Source of the DNA: Actinomycetota bacterium
Lineage (GTDB): Bacteria; Actinomycetota; CADDZG01; WHSQ01
Reading direction: 5' to 3'
Length of the DNA stretch: 58,726 nt
NCBI GenBank assembly: GCA_009379915.1
Contig: WHSV01000011.1
Span: 1 to 58,726 of the forward strand
Shown: in pieces, positions 33,427 through 41,870 of the stretch
Numbering within the stretch: position 1 is the first letter of the stretch
Layout: every line of letters begins with the position of its first letter
Notes under the pieces: model-generated
Seen by the model: the letters and a program-made list of their open reading frames with translations, nothing else
Database searches by the model: none
Told to the model about the DNA's origin: nothing
Position numbers and translations under genes: made by a program

Positions 33427-34341
33427 TCAGCCGGGGGAGCCCGTCGTCGAGGTCGCGCCCGGCTCGTCGCTCGTGATGATTCGCAGCAGTCGTTCGAGTT
33501 CGTCGGTCGTGACGAAGTCCATGACGATGCGGCCCTTGCGCTTGCCGACGTCGATTCTCACGCGCGTCTGCAGGTACTCGCTGAGCCGACGTTGGGCCTC
33601 GATGGCGATCGGAGGCCTGGTCTGAGGCCGTCCGCCCTTGTTCGCCGACGGGGTCATCGACTGGTAGCGGCGCACCAGCTCCTCGGTCTCGCGCACCGAT
33701 ATGCCCTCGGCTCCGACACGCTGGGCAAGCCGCTGTTGAAAGGGGTTGTCCTGCAACCCGAGCAGGGCACGCCCGTGCGCCGCGGATACCCGGCCCTCGA
33801 CGAGCAGCTTCTGAATGGCGGGAGGTAACGACAGCAACCGCAGAGCGTTCGTGATGGTCACGCGGCTGCGACCGAGGCGTCTACCGAGGTCCTCCTGGGT
33901 CAGATTCGCCTCGTCTATGAGCTGGCGGTAGCCCTCGGCCTCTTCGATGGGGTTGAGATCCTCGCGATGAAGGTTCTCGACGAGCGCGCGCTCGAGTGAA
34001 CCCCTGTCGTCCGTTTCGACGGTCATCACGGGAACGCGCTCGAGCCCTGCCAGCCTCGAGGCTCGCAATCTGCGCTCGCCCGCCACGAGCTCGTAGCGGC
34101 CGCCTCCGAGCTCGCGCACCAGCAACGGCTGAAGTATCCCGAGCTCGCGGATCGACTCGGCGAGATCGCCGATCGCGTCGTCATCGAAGTTGTGGCGCGG
34201 CTGGCGCGGATTGGGAGCGATCGAGTCCAGCGGTACCTCGCTGAGCCCTGCCCCCGCGCTACCGGGGCGCGCTTCCTGTGTGGGTAACAGCGCATCGAGG
34301 CCGCGCCCGAGGCCGGAGCGGCGCGTCACCGCTTGCTCCAC
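33427..34341 (-). CDS. parB: Chromosome-partitioning protein ParB
   Basis: This CTP-dependent clamp loads at parS sites near the origin. The N-terminal tag RRSGLGRGLDALLP is followed by the ParB/Srx domain with the CTP-binding GERRLRA and ENLHREDLNPIEEA motifs. Then come the helix-turn-helix (LTQEDLGRRLGRSRVTITN) and a C-terminal dimerisation domain. The length is 304 residues. GTG at 34341 overlaps the parA 3' end; a GTG at 34329, forming GTGA with the parA stop, is the alternative. It is the last gene of the rsmG-parA-parB group. Confidence 0.95.
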   Translation of the reverse strand: MEQAVTRRSGLGRGLDALLPTQEARPGSAGAGLSEVPLDSIAPNPRQPRHNFDDDAIGDLAESIRELGILQPLLVRELGGGRYELVAGERRLRASRLAGLERVPVMTVETDDRGSLERALVENLHREDLNPIEEAEGYRQLIDEANLTQEDLGRRLGRSRVTITNALRLLSLPPAIQKLLVEGRVSAAHGRALLGLQDNPFQQRLAQRVGAEGISVRETEELVRRYQSMTPSANKGGRPQTRPPIAIEAQRRLSEYLQTRVRIDVGKRKGRIVMDFVTTDELERLLRIITSDEPGATSTTGSPG

Positions 34342-35282
34342 GGCTGCTCCCGAGGCCAGGCGGACTCGAGATCACCCGGAGGCGGCGCAATAACCCCGTA
34401 GCCTCGGCCTTCTGGGCCCGGCGTCGCGGTCTTGACCGCCGGCTCCTCGTGGGCAGGGCCGGCCTTCGAGGGCGGGGGGGCCGGAACATGAGTGGCGAGC
34501 TCGAAGCGGCTCTCGAACTCACTCGCCAGGAGACGGTAGGACAGAGCGCCGCGCGAAGATGGATCGAGCGTGAGAACCGGTTCGCCGAACGAAGGTGCCT
34601 CGGACAACCTCACGCTTCGGGGCACGACCGTTCCGAACACGGAATCGCCGAAATGGCGGCGCACTTCGTCGGCCACCTGGCTCGAAAGTCGTGTACGCGC
34701 GTCGTACATCGTCAGCACGAAGCCCGCGATGCGGAGCTCCCCGTTCAGACCAGCCTGCACGCGCTCTGCGGTCCCCATCAACTGTCCGAGACCCTCGAGC
34801 GCGTAGTACTCACACTGGACCGGCACGATGAGATCGTGGGCCGCCGCGAGGGCGTTCACGGTGAGAAGCCCGAGCGACGGCGGGCAGTCGAGGAACACGA
34901 CGTCGTAGCCGGACAGCGAGCCATCGAGCGCCTCGGCTAGCCTCCGCTCGCGCGCCGCCACCTCGACGAGCTCGATCTCGGCCCCCGCCAGGTCGGGCGA
35001 CGACGGTAGGCAGTCGAGCCCTTTGATCCCCGTGGGCCGGATGACGTCGTCTGCCGACGCCCCGTTCACGATCACGTCGTAGGTCGAGGCCTCGAGCCCT
35101 CGGTGGTCTATGCCCAGACCCGTCGTCGCGTTGGACTGCGGATCGACGTCGACGACGAGCACCCGATGGCCCCGGAGCGCGAGAGCCGCGGCGAGGTTGA
35201 CCGAGGTCGTCGTCTTGCCGACTCCGCCCTTCTGGTTGGCGAAGGACACGATCCGCTCGGTTCCCGGAGAGATCGGGCGCAC
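34326..35282 (-). CDS. parA: Chromosome-partitioning ATPase ParA
   Basis: This Walker-type ATPase moves ParB-origin complexes. The deviant Walker A is FANQKGGVGKTTTSVNLAAA, with VDVDPQSNATTGLGI (motif A') and DVVFLDCPPSLGLLTVNAL (Walker B). The start is uncertain: GTG at 35282 places six residues before TERIVSFANQ, while the frame stays open up to an ATG at 35417 that would overlap rsmG. From 35282 the length is 318 residues, with a Pro/Lys/Glu-rich C-terminal tail. It lies directly after rsmG, as usual in actinobacteria. Confidence 0.93.
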   Translation of the reverse strand: MRPISPGTERIVSFANQKGGVGKTTTSVNLAAALALRGHRVLVVDVDPQSNATTGLGIDHRGLEASTYDVIVNGASADDVIRPTGIKGLDCLPSSPDLAGAEIELVEVAARERRLAEALDGSLSGYDVVFLDCPPSLGLLTVNALAAAHDLIVPVQCEYYALEGLGQLMGTAERVQAGLNGELRIAGFVLTMYDARTRLSSQVADEVRRHFGDSVFGTVVPRSVRLSEAPSFGEPVLTLDPSSRGALSYRLLASEFESRFELATHVPAPPPSKAGPAHEEPAVKTATPGPEGRGYGVIAPPPGDLESAWPREQPWSKR

Positions 35283-35352
35283 TTCCAATAGTTCCCAGTT
35301 ACTGGTCGCGGTCGCGACCTGCGCGTAGCTGATGGTCTCGCCTCCCGGGGGG

Positions 35353-35904
35353 TCAGGGGCCCGGTTTGGGGCCTCTGCGGCCGATGATAGCAAGGCCTCC
35401 CTCCAGCTCTTCGGCATCCGGGGGAATCTCCGAATCCGATCCCACCCATACGATTCGGAGACCGCCGGGGGAAACCAGAGGGGCCACGAGCTCGAAGGCG
35501 ACCGACGGAGGGGCCAGGGCGCGCGCCGTCACCACGGCATGGGCGCCGGCCAGAGAGGGGTCGGTCGCGGCTCGTTGCGTCGTCTTGCGCACGACCTCGG
35601 CGTTGAGGTCGAGCTCTCGCACGACTTCGTCGAGGAACGCGGCGCGCTTGGCCCGGGGTTCCAGCAGTCGCCACGATCGACCGGGATCCACGATCGCCAG
35701 GGGAACGCCCGGAAATCCCGCACCCGAGCCCGCATCGAGCGCACCGCCCGCGGGGGCGGACGCGACGATCTTGCGGGCCTTCAGCGAGTCGGCGATGTGC
35801 CGGCTCTCGAGCCGAGCGAGGTCGCCGAGGGCCACGAGATCGACCCTCGGCGCCCACCATCTGAGCAGGCGGGCGTAGGCCGCCAGAGCGTCTTCGGGTT
35901 TCAC
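35353..35904 (-). CDS. rsmG: 16S rRNA (guanine-N7) methyltransferase RsmG
   Basis: This SAM-dependent enzyme methylates G527 of 16S rRNA. The SAM motif is ALDAGSGAGFPGVPLAI, followed by WRLLEPRAKRAAFLDEVVREL and AHAVVTARALA. The frame continues upstream to an ATG at 36024. The upstream 40 codons, however, lie in a REP-like repeat that also occurs between genes at 10.1 kb, so I prefer GTG at 35904 (VKPEDALAAYARLLRWW). This gives 183 residues, a little short for the family. The parS-like palindrome overlaps this start codon. If the repeat is translated, the protein is 223 residues with a repeat-derived N-terminus. Confidence 0.9.
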   Translation of the reverse strand: MKPEDALAAYARLLRWWAPRVDLVALGDLARLESRHIADSLKARKIVASAPAGGALDAGSGAGFPGVPLAIVDPGRSWRLLEPRAKRAAFLDEVVRELDLNAEVVRKTTQRAATDPSLAGAHAVVTARALAPPSVAFELVAPLVSPGGLRIVWVGSDSEIPPDAEELEGGLAIIGRRGPKPGP

Positions 35905-35911
35905 GAGAAAC
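35898..35911. promoter_or_regulatory. parS-like site at the rsmG start
   Basis: GTTTCACGAGAAAC matches the parS core GTTTCACGTGAAAC at 13 of 14 positions. It lies less than 1 kb from parA and within 3 kb of oriC, where parS clusters are expected. It overlaps the proposed rsmG start codon and abuts the second REP-like element. Confidence 0.6.
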
Positions 35912-35979
35912 TTGCCCGCCCGGAGGGCGGGGTTCCGAGCAGTTCGCTCGGCGAGGCGCAGCGGAGCTTCGCCGAAGCC
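35910..35979 (-). repeat. REP-like two-hairpin element, copy 2
   Basis: This is the reverse-orientation partner of the element at 10125-10193, with the same two dyads: CCGAGC pairing with GCTCGG, and CCCGCCC pairing with GGGCGGG. The dyad stems are kept in both copies while other positions vary, which suggests structural selection. Confidence 0.7.
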
Positions 35980-36084
35980 CAGAAACCACGATGTTTCTCG
36001 GGATTCGCCCCGTGAGCAGGGCATTTGCTCCGACCGAACGATTTACGAGGGGTGAGAACCACCCGCCGAGCTTATGCCTCCGCC

Positions 36085-36681
36085 TCAATCGCCTCGGATG
36101 ATGACCTTGCGGTTGGGCTCCTCGCCCTCGGAGTAGCTAGAGGCGCCCTCTATCTCGGACACCGCGTCGTGCACCACCTTGCGCTCGTAGGCGTTCATCG
36201 GCTCGAGCTCGATCTCGGTGCCGCGCTCCATCGCCCGGCTGGCCATCGAGCGCGCGTACTCCGTCAGAGACTCTCGGCGGCGCGAGCGGTAACCCTCCAC
36301 GTCCACCAGTAGCCTGACGCGGCTCCTCAGCCGGCGCTGGACCGCCGTTCGGGTGACCTCCTGGAGCGCATCGAGGGTCTGGCCCCTCCGCCCGATGAGC
36401 ACGCCGAGGTCGTCGCCCGTGACGTCGATCACCGCCCGTTCTTCCTCGAGCCTGGTGCTCACATCGGCCTCGAGCTCCATGGAGGCGAGAAGCCCCTCGA
36501 CGAACTCTTTGCCCGTGTGTGCGATCGTTTCGGGGGAGACTTCCTCCTCGGGCCCGGTCGGCCCGGCAGGCTTGGCCTTTTCCTCGGGCCCGGTCGGCCC
36601 GGCAGGTTCGGCCGCGTCCCCAACCGGACTCGCGTTCGGCTCGGGGATTCGTTCCCCCTGGGGTCTCTCGGTCTCGTTCAT
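36085..36681 (-). CDS. jag: Jag (KhpB-like) RNA-binding protein, KH and R3H domains
   Basis: The 198-residue protein begins with an acidic, Pro/Gly-rich tail holding a duplicated PAGPTGPEE segment. The Jag-N-related part FVEGLLASMELEADV, the KH domain with GVLIGRRGQTLDALQEV and the R3H domain near YRSRRRESLTEYARSMA follow. It binds RNA and is linked to cell division and envelope growth. Its ATG overlaps the yidC stop as ATGA, the conserved arrangement in which Jag accompanies the insertase. Confidence 0.93.
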   Translation of the reverse strand: MNETERPQGERIPEPNASPVGDAAEPAGPTGPEEKAKPAGPTGPEEEVSPETIAHTGKEFVEGLLASMELEADVSTRLEEERAVIDVTGDDLGVLIGRRGQTLDALQEVTRTAVQRRLRSRVRLLVDVEGYRSRRRESLTEYARSMASRAMERGTEIELEPMNAYERKVVHDAVSEIEGASSYSEGEEPNRKVIIRGD

Positions 36682-37757
36682 CTTCTTCGCTTCTTCTTGC
36701 TGGACCCGGAACGCGCAGGCGACTTCGCCCCGTTCCCCGACTGCCGGCTCTGAGTCTTCTTACCCCTCGGCTTGGAGGAGGTCTTCGGCGAGGGCTTCCC
36801 CGCCTGCTTGCCGTCCGACTGTGCCTCGGCCTTGCTGTCCTTCCCGGACTTCTCGTCCGCCTTCTTGCTCTTGGCACCCGACTTGCTTGCAGAGGGTGTC
36901 ACCGCGGGACCCGGGCCGAGCCTCGCCAGAATGATCCGCTGCTGGACGATGGTCCAGGCGTTGGTCGTGACCCAGTAGAGCACCACACCCGCGGGAAAAC
37001 CCGGGCCGATGGGGATGCCGATCGCAAAGGCCATCAACAGGAGGGGCATGAAGCGCATGACCATCTGCATCTGCTGTGCCTGCTGATCCTGGGGGCCGCG
37101 CCCGGCCATCAGCTGACGCTGCTGATAGTAGGTCGTGAAGCCCATTATCGCGATCAGAAGGAGGTATGGGAGGGCGACCAGAAGCGGGTTGCCGACGCCG
37201 CACGACGCCTGCACGGTCTCCGTCCCCACGCCCCTCCACGCCTGAAGGAAGGAGCAGTCGAGTCGGAGTCCTGGGAGAAACTGGTTGACCGTTTCCCGAG
37301 TGGCCGGGTGGAGCAGATCCTCCGCAAGCTTGCTGGATTGGAGCGCCGCGAGCAGCCCACCGGCTCCGGCGATGGCCACGAAGCCCGCCGCGGCACTCTC
37401 CGACACCCTGAACCCCATGTACCTGAGGTTCGACCGGACGACCTGGTAGAGCCCGATGAACAGAGGCATCTGCATCAGCAGGGGCAGGCATCCCCCGAAT
37501 GGGTTTACGCCGTGCTCCTTGTAGAGCTTCATCGTCTCTTCGTTGAGCTTCTGGCGATCGTTCTTGTACTTCTGCTGGATCTTCTTGACCTCGGGTTGGA
37601 TGACCTGCATCTCCCGCATCGACTTCGTCTGCTTGATCGAAAGCGGGAGCAGCACCATCCTCACGGCGATGGTGAGCAGGATGATCGCGATCCCAAAACT
37701 CGGGATCAGCGCGTAGAAGGCGGCGAGCGCGCCCGCGAACAGTTCGAAAAAACCCAT
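36678..37757 (-). CDS. yidC: Membrane protein insertase YidC
   Basis: This insertase integrates membrane proteins with or without SecYEG. The 359-residue protein has the five-helix core: FGIAIILLTIAVRMVLLPLS, then the coiled loop QPEVKKIQQKYKNDRQKLNEE, NPFGGCLPLLMQMPLFIGLY, and a C-terminal pair of helices ending YWVTTNAWTIVQQRII. The tail is very rich in Lys and Ser, as in other actinobacterial YidC proteins that bind ribosomes. Its ATG overlaps the yidD stop (TAATG). Confidence 0.95.
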   Translation of the reverse strand: MGFFELFAGALAAFYALIPSFGIAIILLTIAVRMVLLPLSIKQTKSMREMQVIQPEVKKIQQKYKNDRQKLNEETMKLYKEHGVNPFGGCLPLLMQMPLFIGLYQVVRSNLRYMGFRVSESAAAGFVAIAGAGGLLAALQSSKLAEDLLHPATRETVNQFLPGLRLDCSFLQAWRGVGTETVQASCGVGNPLLVALPYLLLIAIMGFTTYYQQRQLMAGRGPQDQQAQQMQMVMRFMPLLLMAFAIGIPIGPGFPAGVVLYWVTTNAWTIVQQRIILARLGPGPAVTPSASKSGAKSKKADEKSGKDSKAEAQSDGKQAGKPSPKTSSKPRGKKTQSRQSGNGAKSPARSGSSKKKRRR

Positions 37758-37990
37758 TACAAGCCTCTCCTAGCGGGGACACGATCGACCCCTCCGGGCG
37801 ACCACGGGTGGCAGCGGCCAATTCTCCTTATTGCCAGCAAGGAGCCCCTCACGGCTCCGTGGACTCTAATTGCCTCCAGCGCATATGCCGAGCAAGTCGG
37901 GTGAAAGCGGCAGTTCTGCCGCAGCAACGGCGAGACGAAGCGACGGTAGGCCCGGATCACGATACCGAGCACCTTGGCGCCCAGGCTCAT
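37757..37990 (-). CDS. yidD: Membrane protein insertion efficiency factor YidD
   Basis: This 77-residue protein has the family core IRAYRRFVSPLLRQNCRFHPTCSAYALEAI and GRCHPWSPGGVDRVP. It is thought to assist insertion by YidC. It overlaps rnpA by four bases and yidC by one base, within the rpmH-rnpA-yidD-yidC-jag operon. Confidence 0.95.
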   Translation of the reverse strand: MSLGAKVLGIVIRAYRRFVSPLLRQNCRFHPTCSAYALEAIRVHGAVRGSLLAIRRIGRCHPWSPGGVDRVPARRGL

Positions 37991-38322
37991 GTCCCGCCCC
38001 CCGTGACTCGATCGAGCGCGGCCCCCAGATCCTCGACGAGCCTCGAGTACTTCGTAACCAGGACTCGATCGTTCGCTCGTACCACCACGTCATACCCACC
38101 CACGGGGCCGAACTGCCGGAAAGCCGCTCTGATTCTCCGCTTCACCCGGTTGCGCGCAACGGCGCCCCGCCTGCACCTAACCGCCAGTCCAAGCCTCGAT
38201 GGCTCGTCCGGCAGGGAGTTCACCATGGCCACGGCCACGAGACCGCCCCGAGAGGCGCGCTGTCCGTTCTCGAGCACGCGTCGAAAGTCACGTCCGCTTC
38301 GCAGGGAGGGAGGATTCCTCAC
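37987..38322 (-). CDS. rnpA: Ribonuclease P protein component
   Basis: This is the basic protein subunit of RNase P, which matures tRNA 5' ends. The signature RNR-type motif appears as AVARNRVKRRIRAAFRQF. The N-terminus has SLRSGRDFRRVLENGQRASR. The length is 111 residues. It lies 22 bases after rpmH. Confidence 0.95.
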   Translation of the reverse strand: MRNPPSLRSGRDFRRVLENGQRASRGGLVAVAMVNSLPDEPSRLGLAVRCRRGAVARNRVKRRIRAAFRQFGPVGGYDVVVRANDRVLVTKYSRLVEDLGAALDRVTGGGT

Positions 38323-38344
38323 TCGCAGTCAGGTCCGGTCGCGG

Positions 38345-38482
38345 CTAGGCCGAAAGCCGAGTGCGGCCTTTGGTCCGCCGGTTCTTGAGGATCGAACGGC
38401 CGGCACGCGTCTTCATCCGGGCGCGAAACCCGTGCTTGCGCTTACGCCGCCGAATATTTGGCTGAAAGGTTCGCTTTGTCAC
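38345..38482 (-). CDS. rpmH: 50S ribosomal protein L34
   Basis: The 45-codon frame reads [20 protein letters not shown] and then [16 protein letters not shown], a textbook L34. The GTG start at 38482 follows GAGG. It is the first gene of the rpmH-rnpA-yidD-yidC-jag operon and diverges from dnaA across the origin region. Confidence 0.97.
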   Translation of the reverse strand: MTKRTFQPNIRRRKRKHGFRARMKTRAGRSILKNRRTKGRTRLSA

Positions 38483-38573
38483 GGTGCCTCACCAAGTCTC
38501 TCGCGTTTCGTCCCGCCGTGGACGCTGCCGGAGCAGGACGCGAATCTTCGGGGGATCTTCGGGGTGTCGCAGG

Positions 38574-38604
38574 AGTATAGCGGCATCGCGTTTGTCCACG
38601 TCAA
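38574..38604 (-). promoter_or_regulatory. Candidate sigma-70-type promoter for rpmH
   Basis: On the minus strand, TTGACG (38599-38604) and TATACT (38574-38579) are separated by 19 bases. The spacing is slightly long. A DnaA-box-like TTGTCCACG overlaps the -35 element and spacer. Confidence 0.45.
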
Positions 38605-38645
38605 CGCCTCCTCTCGGGGTCGCGAAGGAGTTTTCCACATCGCCC

Positions 38646-38676
38646 TTGACTCCCGGCCGAGCGCGCCGCGTAGGAT
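38646..38676 (+). promoter_or_regulatory. Candidate promoter for dnaA
   Basis: TTGACT (38646-38651) and TAGGAT (38671-38676) are 19 bases apart and point toward dnaA. The inverted DnaA-box pair lies about 100 bases downstream, a layout compatible with autoregulation. Confidence 0.4.
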
Positions 38677-38941
38677 ACGTTCGGCTTCGTACTTCGGGCA
38701 ACGAGCCAGGGATCGTGCGACTTCCCCCCGGTGCTTTTCCGGTGGAGTTGCAACCCCGTCAGTAGTTGGCAAGGTTGTCCACACTTGTGGATATCCCTGT
38801 TGACTACAAGGGTTGCGCCTCCCTCCGCTCTACCTGCCATGCCTTCGGCATGACTCGTTGCTTGCTCGTCAGGGGAGACAAGGGCGTCGAACCGGGGCCG
38901 CAAAAGCTGTGGAAAACCGTGATCCATCAAGGGGGAGTCTC

Positions 38942-40420
38942 GTGACGACGTACTCACAGGTCCGCGACCGCGCAACGGGGCAGGCAGCGCAGAACATCGG
39001 CGGCGCTAACTCTGGAGACTCCGCCAGCCAGAACCTCGGGGACGCCGCCCACGCGGAGGACCTCTGGGCCCGGGCCGCTCATCTTCTCCGGGACCAGATC
39101 TCGATGAGCACCTTCTCCATGTGGTTCGGGCGCGCGAAAGCGGTCGGAATCGAGGGCACGACCTTCGTGCTGGGCGTCCCCAACCCATATGCCAAGGAAC
39201 AGATCGAAACTCGCTATCTCGAACCCCTCACCGAGGCCCTCGCCTCCGCCGGAGGGACGAGCTTCAGCGTCATCCTGCTGGCCGGCGACTCCTTCTCGGC
39301 CGACCAGGACGAAGAGCTCGACGAGAAGGTGCCGGTCCGCGCTCCGGTGGAGGCCGGCGAGGCGGTGAAAACCGCCGCACAGGAGACCGGCGGCTTTCAC
39401 CCAAAGTACGCCTTCGACTCGTTCGTGATCGGCTCGTCAAACCGCTTCGCTCATGCAGCCGCGCTCGCGGTGGCAGAGGGGCCGGCCGAGGCCTACAACC
39501 CCCTGTTCATCTACGGAGGGGCCGGCCTGGGCAAGACCCACCTCTTGCACGCCATCGGACGCTACGTAAGCGAGTGTCATCCGGGCCTACGCGCCTGCTA
39601 CGTCACGACCGAGCAGTTCATGAACGAGTTCATTCTCGCCCTCCAGCGCCGCACGATCACCGAGTTCCATCGGCGCTACCGCGCGGTGGACCTCCTCATG
39701 GTGGACGACATTCAATTCCTCGAAGGCAAGGAGAGGACCCAGGAGGAGTTCTTTCACACCTTCAACGCGCTTCATCCACACAGCCAGATCGTCATCACAT
39801 CGGACCGGCCCCCCAAGAAGATCTCGACTCTCGAGGAGCGTCTCCGCACGCGCTTCGAATGGGGCCTCATAACCGACATCCAGCCCCCCGACCTCGAGAC
39901 CCGCATCGCCATCCTTCAAATGAAGGCCGAGACCGACGGCCTGGCGGTTTCCGCGGAAGTCATGGACTTCATCGCAAGTCGAATACAAACCAACATTCGT
40001 GAGCTCGAGGGCGCCCTCATCCGAGTCGCTGCCTACGCATCGCTGACGCGCTCCGAGGTGACTCTCGAAGTCGCCCAGGGGGTCTTGCAGTCGCTCCTGC
40101 CCAACGCGGCTGAGGCTCGCGTCACCCCCGACCTGGTCATAGCGGTGGCGGCCGAGTACTTCGACATCACCGCCGATGAAATCCGCTCGTCCAACCGTTC
40201 CCGTCCCCTCGTCAACGCTCGTCAGATGGCCATGTATCTCTGCCGGGAGCTCACCGATCTCTCGCTACCCGAGATCGGGCGACGATTCGGAGGCCGCGAC
40301 CACTCCACCGTCCTGCACGCCAACAACAAGATCCGAACCCAGATGCAAGAACGCGAGAGCAGTTTCGAACAGGTTCGTGAACTCACCACCCGAGTGAGAC
40401 AACGCGCTACCCGTGGATAA
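38942..40420 (+). CDS. dnaA: Chromosomal replication initiator DnaA
   Basis: DnaA binds DnaA boxes and melts the origin. Domain I is near [21 protein letters not shown] short acidic linker follows, then the AAA+ domain with Walker A ([17 protein letters not shown]), Walker B ([12 protein letters not shown]) and sensor motifs ([12 protein letters not shown]). Domain IV has the box-recognising helix-turn-helix and the signature [17 protein letters not shown] at 38942 follows GGGGGAG and gives 492 residues; the frame is open for another 43 codons upstream. The stop codon lies within a DnaA-box-like sequence. Confidence 0.97.
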   Translation: MTTYSQVRDRATGQAAQNIGGANSGDSASQNLGDAAHAEDLWARAAHLLRDQISMSTFSMWFGRAKAVGIEGTTFVLGVPNPYAKEQIETRYLEPLTEALASAGGTSFSVILLAGDSFSADQDEELDEKVPVRAPVEAGEAVKTAAQETGGFHPKYAFDSFVIGSSNRFAHAAALAVAEGPAEAYNPLFIYGGAGLGKTHLLHAIGRYVSECHPGLRACYVTTEQFMNEFILALQRRTITEFHRRYRAVDLLMVDDIQFLEGKERTQEEFFHTFNALHPHSQIVITSDRPPKKISTLEERLRTRFEWGLITDIQPPDLETRIAILQMKAETDGLAVSAEVMDFIASRIQTNIRELEGALIRVAAYASLTRSEVTLEVAQGVLQSLLPNAAEARVTPDLVIAVAAEYFDITADEIRSSNRSRPLVNARQMAMYLCRELTDLSLPEIGRRFGGRDHSTVLHANNKIRTQMQERESSFEQVRELTTRVRQRATRG

Positions 40421-40712
40421 ACCGGCGCGGAGGCTGTCGGTAACACTCCATTCACGTGAACAACTCTTCGCGTCCATGTGCAGGGCGACAGTTCGCGCCT
40501 CTTACGCACACCCAGATCACATGCTCACCACCAGGCAGGTAACGTCCATAACCAGCGCATTCGGGCGTTGTCCACGGAGCCCACAGGCCCTAGTACGACT
40601 TCTAAAAGATCAATATCTAATAGAAATGCTTAACCCCAAAGAACCAAAGCTGTCACAGCACGGACGTAGGCTTTGTCGTATCGACACGTTCCGCGCAGAA
40701 CGGAGGCGTTGA
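40421..40712. other. dnaA-dnaN intergenic region, probable unwinding part of oriC
   Basis: DnaA-box-like sequences occur at 40412-40420 (CGTGGATAA) and 40568-40576 (TTGTCCACG). The stretch about 40590-40650 is markedly AT-rich for this genome (for example TCTAAAAGATCAATATCTAA) and is a candidate DNA-unwinding element. The layout resembles mycobacterial oriC, which lies between dnaA and dnaN. No gene is present. Confidence 0.65.
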
Positions 40713-41843
40713 ATGAAGTTCCGCTGTGAGCGCGATGATCTGCTGGAGGCCGTGCAGTTCGCGTCGCGAGCGATATCGAATCGAGCGACCCTGCCTGTAC
40801 TGTCCGGTTTGAGGATCAAGGCCTCAGGTGATGGCCACGTAAGCGTCGCAGCAACCGATCTCGAGCTGACCATGCAAACCGCGTTCCTGGCCGGCATCGA
40901 CGAGCCGGGGACTGTGATCGTGCCTGGACGGTTGTTCGGCGAGATGACCCGAAGCCTGGGGGTCGGACAGGTCAGTGTCTCGAGTGGGGATGCTGAGGTC
41001 GAGATCGGGTCGGGGCGAGGTGAGTTCCGGGTGAAGGCTTTGGCCCCCGACGATTACCCGGCGCTACCGATCGAGGAGCGTGAGGCAGACGGGGCCGGGA
41101 TCGAGATCTCGGTCGGTGCTCAGGCTCTGGCGACTGCTTTGTATCAGGTGGTTCGGAGCGCGTCGACGGACGAGAGTCGCCAAGTCCTTACCGGCGTTTT
41201 GTGGGAACTGGAGGCGGGGAACCTGACACTCGCAGCCACCGACTCCTACCGGCTCGCGGTGCGGTCTCTCGATGTCGAGGGCGGTCCTCCGGAGCTCAAG
41301 AAGGTGATTCTCCCCGCCCGAGGGTTGAGCGAGTTGGCCCGGGCACTCCAGGCGGGAGCGTCGAGCGTGAGGACAACCGTCAAGGACAACCTGATCGTGT
41401 TCGGAATCGGGGGTCCCGAGGGCGCCGGCGAGTCGGTCATTGGGTCGCGCTTCATCGAGGGTGAGTTCCCGAACTATCGGCAGCTCATCCCGTCGGGGTA
41501 CTCCAACAGCCTCACGGTAGAGCGCGAGGCACTGCTCGAGGTCGTGAAACGCGTCGGTCTGCTGGCCCAGAACAACATGCCGGTCAAGATGCACCTCGGA
41601 TCCGAGCTCGAGGTCTCGGCGCACACCCCGGACGTCGGTGAGGGCCAGGAAGTAGTAGACGCCGAATACAAGGGCGAACCGCTGGTGATCGCGTTTAACG
41701 CCGGGTTCTTCAACGACGGTGGATCGGTGATCGAGAGCGAGCGCGTGGTCCTCGAAGCGGGCGACGGCCTCAAGCCTGCGATTCTGCGCGGCGAGGACGA
41801 CGTGAACTTCACCTATCTCCTGATGCCCGTTCGGGTCTCCTGA
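40713..41843 (+). CDS. dnaN: DNA polymerase III sliding clamp (beta subunit)
   Basis: This protein forms the ring clamp that tethers polymerases. It opens MKFRCERDDLLEAVQFASRA. The second domain has RQVLTGVLWELEAGNLTLAATDSYRLAVR. The C-terminus ends YLLMPVRVS, the usual beta-clamp ending. The length is 376 residues. GGAGG precedes the ATG. recF follows by 27 bases. Confidence 0.97.
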   Translation: MKFRCERDDLLEAVQFASRAISNRATLPVLSGLRIKASGDGHVSVAATDLELTMQTAFLAGIDEPGTVIVPGRLFGEMTRSLGVGQVSVSSGDAEVEIGSGRGEFRVKALAPDDYPALPIEEREADGAGIEISVGAQALATALYQVVRSASTDESRQVLTGVLWELEAGNLTLAATDSYRLAVRSLDVEGGPPELKKVILPARGLSELARALQAGASSVRTTVKDNLIVFGIGGPEGAGESVIGSRFIEGEFPNYRQLIPSGYSNSLTVEREALLEVVKRVGLLAQNNMPVKMHLGSELEVSAHTPDVGEGQEVVDAEYKGEPLVIAFNAGFFNDGGSVIESERVVLEAGDGLKPAILRGEDDVNFTYLLMPVRVS

Positions 41844-41870
41844 CGCTTTCGTTAGTAAGTAGGTTTTGAA

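Larger units (their letters stand above)
38483..38941. other. rpmH-dnaA intergenic region with DnaA boxes (part of oriC)
   Basis: DnaA-box-like sequences occur at 38592-38600 (TTGTCCACG), 38631-38639 (TTTTCCACA), 38775-38783 (TTGTCCACA), 38786-38794 (TGTGGATAT, opposite strand) and 38908-38916 (TGTGGAAAA, opposite strand). The 38775 and 38786 boxes form an inverted pair separated by two bases. A hairpin of TGCCATG-type arms lies near 38838-38853. No gene is present. Confidence 0.75.

Noticed and set aside
35986-36001. Second parS site (TGTTTCTCGGGATTCG)
   Set aside because: It differs from the parS core at four or more positions and is not palindromic enough to call.
36519-37904. 461-residue frame on the plus strand
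   Set aside because: It is antisense to jag, yidC and yidD and rich in His, Arg and Leu, without motifs.
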